From CAZOVB01 sp964583095 (GTDB taxonomy: Bacteria; Planctomycetota; Phycisphaerae; SM23-33): DNA of 64,000 nt. Each line of letters begins with the position of its first letter. Positions within the stretch are counted from its first letter, which is position 1. Where the stretch lies: assembly GCA_964583095.1 (NCBI GenBank), contig CAZOVB010000003.1, positions 124,001 to 188,000 on the forward strand, in the 5' to 3' direction. This document shows, piece by piece, positions 8,698 to 18,557 of the stretch. Below the pieces are notes generated by a model. That model saw nothing but the letters and a program-made list of their open reading frames with translations, searched no databases and was not told the origin of the DNA. Made by a program: the position numbers and the translations under genes.

Positions 8698-11600
8698 ATG
8701 GCCGATCCCAAGACCCTCTCCGGGCAGTTCGACGATCCCGGCAGCATCTACCGCGACGGGCCATTCTGGTCGCTCAACAGCCGGCTGGACCCCAAGCGCC
8801 TTGCCCGGGAGATCGAGCAGATGCACAAAGCCGGCATGGGCGGTTTTTTTCTGCACAGCCGCTACGGCCTGAAGACAGCCTACCTTTCCGAGCAGTGGTT
8901 CCAGTGCATCAGCGCCTGTGTCGAAAAAGCCCGCGAACTGGGAATGAAAGCCTACCTGTACGACGAAGATCGCTGGCCCAGTGGATTCGCCGGGGGACAG
9001 GTCACGCGGGAGCATCCCGAGCACCGCGTCAGCCAGATGGTCATAAGCTGCCTGCCCGAGCCGGAACAGGGCCGGCAGCGCCTGGCCCAGTTCGAGGTCA
9101 AATACGACAGCCAGGGACGCGTGGAAAGCTACGAGCCCATCGAAACCGCACCGGACAAAGCCTCGCCGCAACGGTTCCTGGCCATCGACCTGCAGCAGGA
9201 CGAACCGACCGCCCGGTTCAACCACGCGACCTACCTCAATGTGCTCAGCCGTGATGCCGTCGCGGAGTTCATCCGCGTAACGCACCTGGCCTATGCGGAC
9301 CGTTACGGCAAGGACTTCGGCGAACGGATCCCCGCGATGTTCACCGATGAGCCCAACATACGCGTCCGCTTCCAGGCCGACGGCTACATCGCCCTGCCCT
9401 GGTGCGGCGACCTGCCCCGGGAGTTCATCAGCCGGCGGGGGTACGATCTGCGCGAACACCTGGTGGAGCTGTTCAGGCCGCTGGCTTCGGGAGAGTTTTC
9501 CAAGGTCCGCTGCGACTACTACCGCACGATTACCGAACTGTTCGTGGAGAACTTCTCAGCCCAGATCGGCCAGTGGTGCCTGGACCACAACATCGCCCTG
9601 ACCGGGCACATGTTGGCCGAAGGTTCGCTGGTCTCCCAGAGCATGGCTGCCGGGGCCTGCATGCCTCACTACGAGCACATGCAGTGGCCGGGCATCGACG
9701 TGCTCTGCGACCGGACCGAACTGTTTACCGCCAAGCAGTGCACCTCGGTGGCCGACCAGCTGGGCAAGGAGCGGACCCTCAGTGAACTCTACGGCTGCAC
9801 GGGGTGGGATTGGCCTCTGGAGGGGCATAAGTTCGTGGGCGACTGGCACCTGGCGGCGGGGATCAACTTTCGCTGCCCGCACCTGACACACTATTCCCTG
9901 GCCGGTGGAGCCAAGCGGGACTACCCGGCCAGCATCTTCGCCCACAGCCCGTGGTGGAAGTACTATCGCTGCGTGGAGGATTATTTCGCACGCAACCAGT
10001 TGCTCCTGACCCAGGGAACGCCCGTGCGGGAGGTGCTGGTATTGCATCCGATCGAAACCGCCTGGGGCCTGCTGGCCGCCCAGCAGCTGGAAACCCACAA
10101 CGAGATCCGCAAGGTCGATCAGGGCCTGGACCAACTCATCCATGCCCTGACCGGCGAGCACTACGACTGGGACTTCGGCGACGAATCCCTCCTGGCCCGG
10201 CATGCCAAGGTGGCCCGGAAGCGCCTCCAGGTCGGGCAGATGTCTTACGCAGCCGTCATCGTCCCCCACTGCCGGACGCTGCGATCTTCGACGGTTGAGC
10301 TGCTCCAGTCGCTCATCGAGGCCGGCGGCAGCGTACTGCTGCTGGGTCAGGCGCCCGAGTTCGTCGACGGCCAGGTTCTGGAAAACCCCACAAAGCTCCT
10401 GCCCCAGGCCCTGCGATGCGGAAATGACTGGCTCGATTCCTTGAGCCATGCCCTGGACCGCCAGGTGAGCGTCACCTGCGACGGTGCCGAAGATCACCAG
10501 GTCTGGACCCACCTCCGCAGGACGGACCAAGGCTACGTGCTGCTGCTGGATTCCCACGACCGCAGCAACGAAAAGACGGTTACGCTCCAGTGTCCCGGAC
10601 CCGGGCCGGTGGTGCTCTGGGACACCCTCCTCGGCACGCGCCGGAAGGTCGAAGCCAAAGCCCTGAACGAGGATCGCCTGGAGATGTCCCTGACCCTTGC
10701 CCCGACGGGTTCAGCCCTTCTGACCATCGGCATGGATGTCAGGGACGCCCTGCCCCCGGCGCCCGGAAAAGAAGTCCTCGAATCGACGCAGCTACCCGAC
10801 CCCTACCCGATCGGCCTGACCGAACCCAACAGCCTGCCCCTGGATACCTGCTGCTACCGTATCGAAGAGGGCGACTGGTCCGGGCCGATCAACGTGTTCG
10901 ATGCCGACAAGCAGATCCGCTCTGCCTTCGACCTGGCCCCGCGAAGCAACTACGGCGCCCAGCCCTGGTATCTCTACCAGACGGGCGTGATCGACACGGC
11001 CCAGCGGGGCCAGGTGCAACTGCGGTGGACCTTTGAGATCGAAACGATTCCCTCCCAGTGCAAGCTGGTGCTCGAGGCCTCGCAGGATTTTACCGTGGAG
11101 ATCAACGGCCAACAGGCCGGCCAGCCCGACGGGTGGTGGATCGACGAAGACTTCGAGACGATCGATATCACCTCCAGGCTCCAGGAAGGGTCAAACGAGG
11201 TGGTTCTCTCCTGCCGGTATCGACCCGATATGGAAATCGAGCCGCTGTATCTGATCGGGCCCTTCGGTGTCTCGTGCAGCGACAGGAAGCTGCCCGGGAA
11301 GCTCCAATCCGGCTCGTGGGCAGGGAAGGGGCTGGACTTTTACACCGGCGGCGTCGAGTACATTCTCACGTTGCCAAAGCCTGACGGCGACAGTCGCGCT
11401 GTGCTGCGATTGCCCGGAATCTCCTGCACAGCCGCGGCGGTTCACGTAGGCGGCCAAACCTTCCCCCTGCCGTGGGCGCCGTTCGAGGCCGACATCACCG
11501 ACGCGATGTCCGAGGGCGAAAACGAAGTCATCGTCGAGGTCATCGGCGGCAGGAAGAACACCCTGGGTCCGCTGCATACCCCCTGGGGCCGCTGGACCGG

Positions 11601-11700
11601 ACCCAGCGAATTCCTGCCCGGCACGAAGGACTGGAGCGACGAGTATGTCCTCAACGATCACGGCCTGATGCAGCCGCCGGTGCTGGAGGTGCGCAACTGA
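8698..11700 (+). CDS. Large glycoside hydrolase, GH106-like
   Basis: A 1000-residue cytoplasmic protein (no signal peptide) that resembles the alpha-L-rhamnosidase family GH106 and related planctomycete glycosidases. The N-terminal TIM-barrel-like part has LAREIEQMHKAGMGGFFLHS, ARELGMKAYLYDEDRWPSG and FTDEPNIRV, acidic segments typical of the catalytic barrel. The C-terminal third (about 700-1000) is beta-rich with two galactose-binding-like modules (DFTVEINGQQAG; SCTAAAVHVGGQTFPLP). It would release terminal deoxysugars from plant or algal glycans. Family assignment rests on overall resemblance, not on a search. GGAG precedes the ATG. A hairpin follows its stop. Confidence 0.65.
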   Translation: MADPKTLSGQFDDPGSIYRDGPFWSLNSRLDPKRLAREIEQMHKAGMGGFFLHSRYGLKTAYLSEQWFQCISACVEKARELGMKAYLYDEDRWPSGFAGGQVTREHPEHRVSQMVISCLPEPEQGRQRLAQFEVKYDSQGRVESYEPIETAPDKASPQRFLAIDLQQDEPTARFNHATYLNVLSRDAVAEFIRVTHLAYADRYGKDFGERIPAMFTDEPNIRVRFQADGYIALPWCGDLPREFISRRGYDLREHLVELFRPLASGEFSKVRCDYYRTITELFVENFSAQIGQWCLDHNIALTGHMLAEGSLVSQSMAAGACMPHYEHMQWPGIDVLCDRTELFTAKQCTSVADQLGKERTLSELYGCTGWDWPLEGHKFVGDWHLAAGINFRCPHLTHYSLAGGAKRDYPASIFAHSPWWKYYRCVEDYFARNQLLLTQGTPVREVLVLHPIETAWGLLAAQQLETHNEIRKVDQGLDQLIHALTGEHYDWDFGDESLLARHAKVARKRLQVGQMSYAAVIVPHCRTLRSSTVELLQSLIEAGGSVLLLGQAPEFVDGQVLENPTKLLPQALRCGNDWLDSLSHALDRQVSVTCDGAEDHQVWTHLRRTDQGYVLLLDSHDRSNEKTVTLQCPGPGPVVLWDTLLGTRRKVEAKALNEDRLEMSLTLAPTGSALLTIGMDVRDALPPAPGKEVLESTQLPDPYPIGLTEPNSLPLDTCCYRIEEGDWSGPINVFDADKQIRSAFDLAPRSNYGAQPWYLYQTGVIDTAQRGQVQLRWTFEIETIPSQCKLVLEASQDFTVEINGQQAGQPDGWWIDEDFETIDITSRLQEGSNEVVLSCRYRPDMEIEPLYLIGPFGVSCSDRKLPGKLQSGSWAGKGLDFYTGGVEYILTLPKPDGDSRAVLRLPGISCTAAAVHVGGQTFPLPWAPFEADITDAMSEGENEVIVEVIGGRKNTLGPLHTPWGRWTGPSEFLPGTKDWSDEYVLNDHGLMQPPVLEVRN

Positions 11701-11710
11701 CAGCCGGTGA

Positions 11711-12832
11711 TCAGAGCCCGGGCCCGTCGCGACCGGGCTTGCCCTCTTTCTTCTTGCGCTGCTTCAGGACGTAGGTAACCTGGCGCTTGATATGCTCCCA
11801 GAGCTTGTTCTGCAGCTCGGGCTCATCGCCCTGCTTGACCGGCAGCTGGGCCTGGAGCATCTCCCATGCTTGCTGGGCTTCGGCCCATCGGCCCCGGCGC
11901 GTCTTGACATAGGCCTCGTCATACAGCTCCAGGACGCGATTCTTCAACTGCTCCAGGGCCTGGTTGTAATGAGCCTGGTGGATGTACCGCTGGAAGTTGG
12001 CCACCTGCCGATAGGCCATGTGAAGCTTGTAGGCCTTGACGGCCCGGTAGAGGTTGCCCGGCTCGTCGTTGCGACGGCGGAAGTATTGCTCTGCCTCGCT
12101 GAGCATCTGGGCCGCCCGGACCGGGTCGGCCTGGCGGTCGTAGGTCTTGTCGATCAGGATGCGCTCGATCTCGTCGGCCGGTATCCGCGGCGGTGCCTGC
12201 CCGGCCCCTCCGGCGTCCGAGGAACCTCGTGAGGCCAGGAAGACAAACAGCCCCAGCATGGCCGCGAAATAGATGCCGATCCCGACGGCGAACTTCTTGA
12301 ACCGCTTGCTGCCGGAATCATCCCCCGAGGCCTCCACGTCCTCTTCCGAATCCTCTCGAGAAGACCCCCTCGTGGCCTGGCCTTGGCCGGCGGCGGGAGA
12401 TTCGGCCTCCTGCCCGGAACCTTCCAGACTGTCGGAAGGCTCGCGGACCTCTTCCGCTTCGCCAACGGCAGGGGTCGGATTCCCCCTGCGATACTCCTGG
12501 AGAGCCTGCTCGGAATCGTCCCCGCCGGCGACGAAGAGCATGAAGGTCTCCTGGCCGATCTGGAGGATATCCCCGGTATCCAGCAGGATCTGCTTTTTGG
12601 ACTTCTTGTATCGCTTGGAGTTGATGAACGTCCCGTTTCCGCTGAGGTTCGTGAGCACCCAGCCGTCCGGGACGAGGTCCATCCGGGCATGTTGGCGCGA
12701 AACCGCTTCTTCCTGGATGCAGATATCGGCCGAGGGGTCCCGGCCGATCAGGACACAAGTGCTCAGCAGCGCCTCGCGATGCCCCTGCTGTGGCCCGGAG
12801 ACGAAAATCAACTCAGCGTTTCGAGCCGGCAT
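11711..12832 (-). CDS. FHA-domain membrane protein, last gene of the Tad operon
   Basis: A 373-residue protein. Residues 7-100 form an FHA domain, a phosphothreonine-binding module, with the key residues in LIGRDPSADI and VSRQHAR plus LSGNGTFINSKR. A Glu/Ser-rich linker (about 105-175) leads to one membrane segment (about 181-201), then a helical, TPR-like or coiled-coil domain to a basic C-terminus. The FHA side should face the cytoplasm. Its ATG overlaps the tadC stop (TGATG). With a Ser/Thr kinase and an FHA-CpaF fusion in the same operon, it is a likely reader of phosphorylated Tad components; that is inference. Confidence 0.8.
   Translation of the reverse strand: MPARNAELIFVSGPQQGHREALLSTCVLIGRDPSADICIQEEAVSRQHARMDLVPDGWVLTNLSGNGTFINSKRYKKSKKQILLDTGDILQIGQETFMLFVAGGDDSEQALQEYRRGNPTPAVGEAEEVREPSDSLEGSGQEAESPAAGQGQATRGSSREDSEEDVEASGDDSGSKRFKKFAVGIGIYFAAMLGLFVFLASRGSSDAGGAGQAPPRIPADEIERILIDKTYDRQADPVRAAQMLSEAEQYFRRRNDEPGNLYRAVKAYKLHMAYRQVANFQRYIHQAHYNQALEQLKNRVLELYDEAYVKTRRGRWAEAQQAWEMLQAQLPVKQGDEPELQNKLWEHIKRQVTYVLKQRKKKEGKPGRDGPGL
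11715..11739 (+). terminator. Terminator of the GH106-like gene, inside the convergent FHA gene
   Basis: Stem AGCCCGG/CCGGGCT (7 bp, 11-nt loop) starting 14 nt after the stop at 11700 and followed by the pyrimidine-rich TTGCCCTCTTTCTTC. The whole structure is within the 3' end of the convergent FHA gene. Confidence 0.45.
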
Positions 12833-13776
12833 CAGAACAGACCTTCCCGTGCATATCGAATGACCATGGGTCCGAAGACCACGAGGATAACCGCCAGAAC
12901 CAGCAGCAGACACGGGACCAGGATGCGGATGCTGGCCTTGGCGGCCAGGTCTTCCGCCCGGGCCGAGCGGTTCAGACGCATCAGCTCCGCCTGGTCGTGG
13001 AGCATCGTGCCCAGGGGAGTTCCGAGCTGTTCGGCCTGCATGACCGAGGCGACCAGTCCCCGCATGGCCTCGAGGGGGACGCGCCGGGCGAGGTTTTCCA
13101 TGGCCTTGCGGCGGGTGGTACCCAGTTGCATCTCGGCCAGCATCGCGCGGAACTCGACATTCAGCGGGTCCTCCCGCGATTCGCGAACGATCGTCGAGAT
13201 GGCTTCGCCGAAGGTCGCTCCGGCTCCCATGGCCAGGGAGATCAGATCCAGGGCATAGGGCAGGCGCTTGGAGATGGTCGACATGCGGGATTCAGCCTGT
13301 TCGTACAGGTAGATGATCGACAGCGCGAAGCCCAGGATCATGCCCACCATCGGCAGAAACAGGCTCAGCGAGGAGGTGATCATCAGGTGGACGATCTCGA
13401 TCAGCCCGGCCAGGACCAGCCCGGTAAGCAGCGAAAGGGCCAGGTACTCCTCCGGCGTGAAGTAGTTCGGGTTTCCCGAGGCCACCAGCTTCCGCCGGAT
13501 CCAGCGTTTGAGGCTCTGGATCGACAACCGATGGCTGATGCCCAGCAACAGCCAGAGAATCGGGCGCGTCTGGGGGTATTCGAAGACGGTGCGCCGGTCC
13601 TTGTGGCCTGTGGCGATGGCCGCGGCCCGCTGGGGAGAGAGCTTCGCCTCGCCGGCCTGGTTGAACAGGGCCAGAATCACCAGGGCCGCTGCGAAGCCCA
13701 GGATCAACGAGACGATCCACTGGGCCGGCGGGTAAGCCATCCAGGTTATGTTCAGCAGGATCTCCACGTCGGGCAC
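12832..13776 (-). CDS. tadC: Tad inner-membrane platform protein TadC
   Basis: A 314-residue type II secretion F-domain protein, one half of the Tad inner-membrane platform on which the CpaF ATPase works. Seen: N-terminal membrane segments (AQWIVSLILGFAAALVILAL), the F-domain helices RLPYALDLISLAMGAGATF and VMQAEQLGTPLGTMLHDQ, and a C-terminal hydrophobic segment (ILVPCLLLVLAVILVVFGP). The GTG start is 1 nt after the tadB stop and the end overlaps the next ATG. Confidence 0.88.
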   Translation of the reverse strand: MPDVEILLNITWMAYPPAQWIVSLILGFAAALVILALFNQAGEAKLSPQRAAAIATGHKDRRTVFEYPQTRPILWLLLGISHRLSIQSLKRWIRRKLVASGNPNYFTPEEYLALSLLTGLVLAGLIEIVHLMITSSLSLFLPMVGMILGFALSIIYLYEQAESRMSTISKRLPYALDLISLAMGAGATFGEAISTIVRESREDPLNVEFRAMLAEMQLGTTRRKAMENLARRVPLEAMRGLVASVMQAEQLGTPLGTMLHDQAELMRLNRSARAEDLAAKASIRILVPCLLLVLAVILVVFGPMVIRYAREGLF

Positions 13777-13777
13777 C

Positions 13778-14656
13778 TCAGATATCTATGCTCATGATCT
13801 TGCGGATCCACAGGAACCCGATGATGTTGCACAGGAGAATGGTCACAATGATGCCCTTGCCGATCGGATCGGTCAGGAGCGAATGGGCGTAGGCCGGCTC
13901 GATCATATACAGAACACCCACGACGATCAGCGGCATGGCGCCGAGCCAGCGGGCGGTGGCCCTGCCCTGGGCGGTAAGGGTCTCGACGCGCTTCTCCAGT
14001 CGCTGGATCTCCCGGATGCTCTGGCAGATGCGGTCGAGGGTCCGGCCCAGATCTCCGCCGCGCTGACGATGGGTCAACAGGGCCGAAAACAGCAGGCGGA
14101 AATCTCCGGACCCGATCCGGTCGGCGGCGTTGTCCATCGCCTGATCCAGCGGCGTGCCGTATTCGTATTCCCGAAGCAGGTGGGCGAATTCCTGGCGGAT
14201 CGGGCTGGGGTTGTCCCGGGCGATGAGTTCCATGGCCTGGACGAGATTCAGCCCCGCCCGCACCCCGGCTGACAAGCTCTGAATCGCCGGGACCAACTGC
14301 TCCTCCAGCTTGGCGATACGCTTTCGCCTGAGATACTTCAGCAGAGCCGCCGGGACGAACGCTCCCAGCCCCATCGCGATAAGCATTCCCGTCAGTGAAC
14401 CGGTGGCCGTCAGAACCAGCAGGCCCAGGACGCACAGCCCGGCCAGCATGATCCCCGTGGCCAGGCGCGGGGACACGTCCACCAGCAGTGCCCGGCGCAG
14501 TACGGTGTCGAACATGTGTTGCTGCCCGGCGATCCACTCCTTGCCCGGTCGGTAGGCCAGCCCCCCCACAATGCAGGCCAGGACGAACAAGCCTGCGGAA
14601 GTCAGAATTCTCCCGGCCAGGTCCGTGGCCGATAGTGCCAGAAGTCCCGCGATCAT
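13778..14656 (-). CDS. tadB: Tad inner-membrane platform protein TadB
   Basis: A 292-residue type II secretion F-domain protein paired with TadC. It has two N-terminal membrane segments, a cytoplasmic F domain with LVPAIQSLSAGVRAGLNLV and LLTHRQRGGDLGRTLDRI, and two C-terminal membrane segments (MPLIVVGVLYMIEPAYA; IIVTILLCNIIGFLWI). Its ATG overlaps the stop of the upstream CpaF gene (ATGA). Confidence 0.9.
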   Translation of the reverse strand: MIAGLLALSATDLAGRILTSAGLFVLACIVGGLAYRPGKEWIAGQQHMFDTVLRRALLVDVSPRLATGIMLAGLCVLGLLVLTATGSLTGMLIAMGLGAFVPAALLKYLRRKRIAKLEEQLVPAIQSLSAGVRAGLNLVQAMELIARDNPSPIRQEFAHLLREYEYGTPLDQAMDNAADRIGSGDFRLLFSALLTHRQRGGDLGRTLDRICQSIREIQRLEKRVETLTAQGRATARWLGAMPLIVVGVLYMIEPAYAHSLLTDPIGKGIIVTILLCNIIGFLWIRKIMSIDI

Positions 14657-16530
14657 GTGAAGACCTCCACCGACAGGATTCCGTCGTTGACCAATTCTTC
14701 GGCGAAGGGCGGAATGTACCCGGTGTGGCGAAGCTCATCTCGTGTGTGATCGGGCCCATGGCCGGCTCGAAGCCGGAAGATGTCTTCCAGGATGATGGAA
14801 CCGCTTTCGGGATCTACCCCCACCACCTGGCTGACGTGCGTCACCCGCCTGCTCCCGTCGGAGAGCCGGGCGATCTGGACCACGACATCCAGGGCGGCCA
14901 CCATCTGGTCCCGAATCGCCCGAACCGGCATCTCCACGGCCATCAGGACCATCGTCTCCAGGCGAAGCATGGTGTCCTGCGGGTTGTTGGCGTGGACCGT
15001 CGAGAGCGAGCCGTCGTGGCCTGTATTCATCGCCTGGAGCATGTCCAGGGCTTCGGGGCCTCGTACCTCCCCCACGATCAGCCGGTCGGGTCTCATCCGA
15101 AGCGCGTTGCGGACCAGGTCCCGGATGGTGTACGCGCCGCGTCCCTCGATATTCGCAGGCCGCGTCTCCATCCGCACCAGGTGCTCCTGCTGGAGCTGCA
15201 GTTCTGCCGAATCCTCGATGGTCACGATCCGCTCGCGATCGGGGATGAAGTTGCTCAGCACGTTGAGCGTGGTTGTCTTTCCGCTTCCGGTCCCGCCGGA
15301 GATCATGATGTTTTTTCGGCCCAGGACGCAGGCCTGCAAAAACCTCGCCGCGCGCCGGCTCATTGTGCGGCGCTGGATCAGATCGTCGATGGTAAAGGGA
15401 ATCCGCGCGAACTTCCGGATGGTCAGCACCGGGCCCGAAAGACTCAGCGGGTTGATCACCGCATTGACGCGGGACCCGTCGGGGAGGCGCGCATCGACCA
15501 GAGGCTGGGATCGGTCGATCCGCCGGCCGATCGGCGTGATGATCCGCTCGATGACGCTCTCGACAATCTCGTCGGAAAAGAAGCTCCTCCCGGTGTTCTG
15601 CACCACGCCGTCCTTCTCGATGTAGATCCTGTCGCGCCCCACGACCATGATCTCGCTGACATTGGGCATCTCCAGCAGGTCCTGCAGCGGGCCGTAACCC
15701 AGCACGACATCCTCGATTTCCTTGGAGATCATGCGTCGGCAGATGTACTGGCTCATTTCGGGGCTGATGCGACTCTTGATCTTGTCCAGTTGCCCCTGCC
15801 AGTCCTGCTCGACCCTGGCCGCGTCCTCGGTCAGGCTCTGGGCCCTGAGCCGCAGCGGAAAGTCGCTGATGATATCGCCGATGAGTCGGCCCAGGGCCTC
15901 TTCGTTCTTCGGATCGAGTTGATCGGAGTTCTCAAAGCCATAGCTGTAGAGCAGTTTGCCCGTGGCGCGGCGGGTGATCTCGGTGAGCACCTGTCGCCAG
16001 AGATACTCTTCGACCAGGTATTCGCCCATCTGGGCATCGATGCTCTCGCGGGCCGAGAGGATCAGCTCCTTGAGGTTCTGCTTGATCATGGCCACGAGCT
16101 TCGCATCGGCGCTGCCGACCTTTCCGGTAACCCGGAGGTTCAGACGCTCCAGCAGGTCGGCGTGGATCTGCCGCTCCAGGGCGATGACCCTCTGCCGCGG
16201 CGAAGAGGCTTGCTCCTCCTGGGCCAGCCGGCGGGCCGAGGGCTCCATCATGTACAGGCTGAACTCGCCGATGCGGATCTCGTCGCCGTATTCGACCTTG
16301 CGTTTCTGGTGGTTGGCGACCTCCTCGTTCGCCGCGACCAGCCCGTTCATGCCCCCGCACTCGATGAAGTACGAGCCGTTCTCCTTGCGGATGGTCGCAT
16401 GCCTGCGCGAAACGAACGGGCTCTGAAGCACCACGTCGTTGTCGTCGTCGCGGCCGATCGTGACCTTCTCGTCGCGGACCTTGACCACTTCACGCTCGTC
16501 GGTGTACTGATTGTAAAGCCAGATTTCCAA
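14653..16530 (-). CDS. cpaF: FHA-CpaF fusion: Tad secretion ATPase with N-terminal FHA domain
   Basis: A 625-residue protein. Residues 1-95 are an FHA domain (TIGRDDDNDV; FVSRRHATIR). Residues about 245-600 are a CpaF/TadA hexameric ATPase that powers pilin export: Walker A GGTGSGKT at 412-419, TIEDSAELQLQQEH, Walker B-like RPDRLIVGEVRG, and LSTVHANNPQDT. The linker is helical. FHA should bind a phosphothreonine partner and so place pilus assembly under kinase control; a kinase is encoded in the same operon. The start is a TTG with GGAAGAGAG upstream. A second, shorter CpaF opens the operon. Confidence 0.92.
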   Translation of the reverse strand: MEIWLYNQYTDEREVVKVRDEKVTIGRDDDNDVVLQSPFVSRRHATIRKENGSYFIECGGMNGLVAANEEVANHQKRKVEYGDEIRIGEFSLYMMEPSARRLAQEEQASSPRQRVIALERQIHADLLERLNLRVTGKVGSADAKLVAMIKQNLKELILSARESIDAQMGEYLVEEYLWRQVLTEITRRATGKLLYSYGFENSDQLDPKNEEALGRLIGDIISDFPLRLRAQSLTEDAARVEQDWQGQLDKIKSRISPEMSQYICRRMISKEIEDVVLGYGPLQDLLEMPNVSEIMVVGRDRIYIEKDGVVQNTGRSFFSDEIVESVIERIITPIGRRIDRSQPLVDARLPDGSRVNAVINPLSLSGPVLTIRKFARIPFTIDDLIQRRTMSRRAARFLQACVLGRKNIMISGGTGSGKTTTLNVLSNFIPDRERIVTIEDSAELQLQQEHLVRMETRPANIEGRGAYTIRDLVRNALRMRPDRLIVGEVRGPEALDMLQAMNTGHDGSLSTVHANNPQDTMLRLETMVLMAVEMPVRAIRDQMVAALDVVVQIARLSDGSRRVTHVSQVVGVDPESGSIILEDIFRLRAGHGPDHTRDELRHTGYIPPFAEELVNDGILSVEVFT

Positions 16531-16555
16531 GGGCTCTCTTCCGCTTCAGGGTCTT

Positions 16556-17368
16556 TCAGAGGTCGCCGGGGCGATCGCTGATCACGGGCCGAACGTCCAG
16601 CTTCCGAAGCTCCGGATCGTTCACGGTGCCTCGTTTGTCGGGCAGGGGTACGTCGGGTCGAAGCAGCGAGACCTGCCAGAGACCGCGGGGAATGTGCGTG
16701 CGGATGGCGTGGAGGATCGGCCTCTCGCCGCGAAGGATCTCGATGGTGATCTTCCGATAGCGCTGGGGCGTGCGCTCGCTTCGAGTCTGAGAGGCGGCCT
16801 CCCGGGCCGACTCGGGCCCCTGGTCACCCACGCTGACCACCCGGGCCGCCTCGAGCACGCGCTTGGTCTTGAGTTGCGTTCTGCCATTGGCTCCGGGCAT
16901 GAAGACATCGGCCCAGACATCCACCAGGTCCCCGATGCGAAGAATGTCCCCGGGCGTGTTGTCCGGATCCAGCGACAGGGTGAAGGTGGTATGGTTCGTA
17001 CTGGAGAGGATGGCCGAGGGCGACGAGGCGCGGTCGGCATCGAAGTGGGCCCAGGTGAGCCACTCGCCCTTCTGGAGACTTTTACGCAGCACCTTGCTGG
17101 TGGCGTAGTCGGCCTCACGGGCCAGGAGCACGTTGCCCAGGGACTGCTGGAGGCTCTTGTCGATCTCGACGGTTTCGAGGTCTTCCTCGCTGAGCCGTCG
17201 CGACGGGCCGACATCCCGGTTGACCTTCAGCAGCCGTACCGTGGGCTTCTCGTAGCTCTTACGAACCTGGTAAAGCTGCACGTTGTAAAGCACTACCGCA
17301 ATTACACCCACCGCCAGGGCGGTGATCAGCAGTCCTTTGCTGCGAATCGTCTGAGTCTGCTCAGCCAT
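16556..17368 (-). CDS. cpaB: CpaB/RcpC-like Flp pilus protein
   Basis: A 270-residue protein with one N-terminal membrane segment (LLITALAVGVIAVVLYNVQLY) and a periplasmic SAF-like region: VRLLKVNRDVGPSRRLSEED, VLRKSLQKGEWLTWAHFD, then TLSLDPDNTPGDILRIGDLV, the RcpC/CpaB core. In Tad systems CpaB links the inner-membrane machine with the secretin. No secretin gene is in this locus. I chose ATG 17368 because AGGAG lies 6 nt upstream; it overlaps the previous gene by 8 nt. Confidence 0.85.
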   Translation of the reverse strand: MAEQTQTIRSKGLLITALAVGVIAVVLYNVQLYQVRKSYEKPTVRLLKVNRDVGPSRRLSEEDLETVEIDKSLQQSLGNVLLAREADYATSKVLRKSLQKGEWLTWAHFDADRASSPSAILSSTNHTTFTLSLDPDNTPGDILRIGDLVDVWADVFMPGANGRTQLKTKRVLEAARVVSVGDQGPESAREAASQTRSERTPQRYRKITIEILRGERPILHAIRTHIPRGLWQVSLLRPDVPLPDKRGTVNDPELRKLDVRPVISDRPGDL

Positions 17369-17951
17369 TCTCGGCTCCTGTTGGGGTCGCTGTCCCCGAA
17401 GGTGTCCATACACTGATCAAGTACGCCACCATTGTGTCTTCTGATGGGTCCCGACGCAAGAAAAGGACGGCCAGTCGCGGTCCCTTTCGCCAAGCTATCT
17501 TCAGAGGCTGCGACGGATTCTGCGAGGTCAGCACGAGTCGATACCCCCGCTCCGTCAAAAGATGGCTGTAGTGATCCACGACCTGGCGGACCGATCCGGC
17601 CCACTGGTATCGGGCGCTGGTCCGGAGGATCTGCTCCTGCCGGTCCTGGTCCGACCAGACCCTGCGTGCCCCACTCGGGGGGGCCAGATCGGCTGGATCC
17701 CCATCAAAAGCCTCGCCCGAACCCGGGAATTCCTCCAGGTTCAGCAGGTCCGACCCGCCGGTCATGGAGGGCAGGGACGAATCGGCAGAGGAAATCGCAT
17801 CGTCCTGGCCGATTCGCAGCGAAGTGTGCAGCTTCCATGCACCAAAGATGCCCCCCACCAGCAGGGCGGCAAAAATCGTGTGGCCGAGTATCCAGCGTCG
17901 CGGATTTCCTTTGCCCTCTCCGGCAGGGCCTTGCTCGATCTTACCAGCCAC
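17361..17951 (-). CDS. Unknown single-pass protein of the Tad operon
   Basis: A 196-residue protein I do not recognise. One membrane segment lies near the N-terminus (HTIFAALLVGGIFGAWKL, about residues 24-41), followed by an acidic linker and a small alpha/beta domain (SVRQVVDHYSHLLTERGYRL; GPRLAVLFLRRD). GTG start; both ends overlap neighbours (11 nt upstream, 8 nt downstream), so it is firmly part of the operon. Probably an accessory protein facing the periplasm. Confidence 0.7.
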   Translation of the reverse strand: MAGKIEQGPAGEGKGNPRRWILGHTIFAALLVGGIFGAWKLHTSLRIGQDDAISSADSSLPSMTGGSDLLNLEEFPGSGEAFDGDPADLAPPSGARRVWSDQDRQEQILRTSARYQWAGSVRQVVDHYSHLLTERGYRLVLTSQNPSQPLKIAWRKGPRLAVLFLRRDPSEDTMVAYLISVWTPSGTATPTGAENG

Positions 17952-18549
17952 TTCGCCACGCCCAGTAGAAGTCCATCGCCAGGTGGTCGCTGGGCGAGGG
18001 CATCATCTCCAGCAGGTCCACCCACTCGGTCAGGAAGGTCCGTTCCAGTGAACGGCTCAGTTGCAGTCGCCGGTGGTGCCACGGGTGATCGGTTCGCCCG
18101 GCCATGCGGGAGACCTCCGTCCCCAATTGCTCGTAGGTTCGCAGGTCGGTCGGAAAGTCGCCCGTGACGCGAAATCGAAAACCGCCGCGTCGCCCGTGAG
18201 ACCACTGGTCTTCCAGGAGGGTTCCGGCCCAGGGGGACTGGAGTCCCGCCTCGTCGACGAAATCCGTCACCACCCCCTCTGCCCCGCCGGCGGAGGTGCT
18301 GAGCGTTTCGATTCGCATCTCGTTGAAGAACGCCTCTTCGAGCGTCTCGGCATCTTCGTCGAGGCCTTCGGCGCGGGCGTCGGAGCCGAACCGGGCGGCC
18401 CCTCCCACGCGCTGGAGGCGAGAAAACGACCAGCCACAGAAGAAGATGAGGATCAACACCGCCGCCAGAAGCGGCGCAGTGAGGCAGAACTCGACCATGG
18501 CGGTCCCACGGGCCCGAACGCTTCGAGTTTTCTTTCCGGCAGAAAGCAT
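17941..18549 (-). CDS. tadE: TadE-like minor pseudopilin
   Basis: A 202-residue TadE-like protein. The class III prepilin signal is clear: a basic leader, then RARG|TAMVEF with Glu at +5 and a hydrophobic helix (CLTAPLLAAVLILIFF). It would be cut by the prepilin peptidase of this operon. The remainder is a soluble periplasmic domain without recognised motifs. AGGAG lies before the ATG at 18549. It starts 8 nt after the TadG-like gene. Confidence 0.85.
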   Translation of the reverse strand: MLSAGKKTRSVRARGTAMVEFCLTAPLLAAVLILIFFCGWSFSRLQRVGGAARFGSDARAEGLDEDAETLEEAFFNEMRIETLSTSAGGAEGVVTDFVDEAGLQSPWAGTLLEDQWSHGRRGGFRFRVTGDFPTDLRTYEQLGTEVSRMAGRTDHPWHHRRLQLSRSLERTFLTEWVDLLEMMPSPSDHLAMDFYWAWRSGW

Positions 18550-18557
18550 ATCCGCTC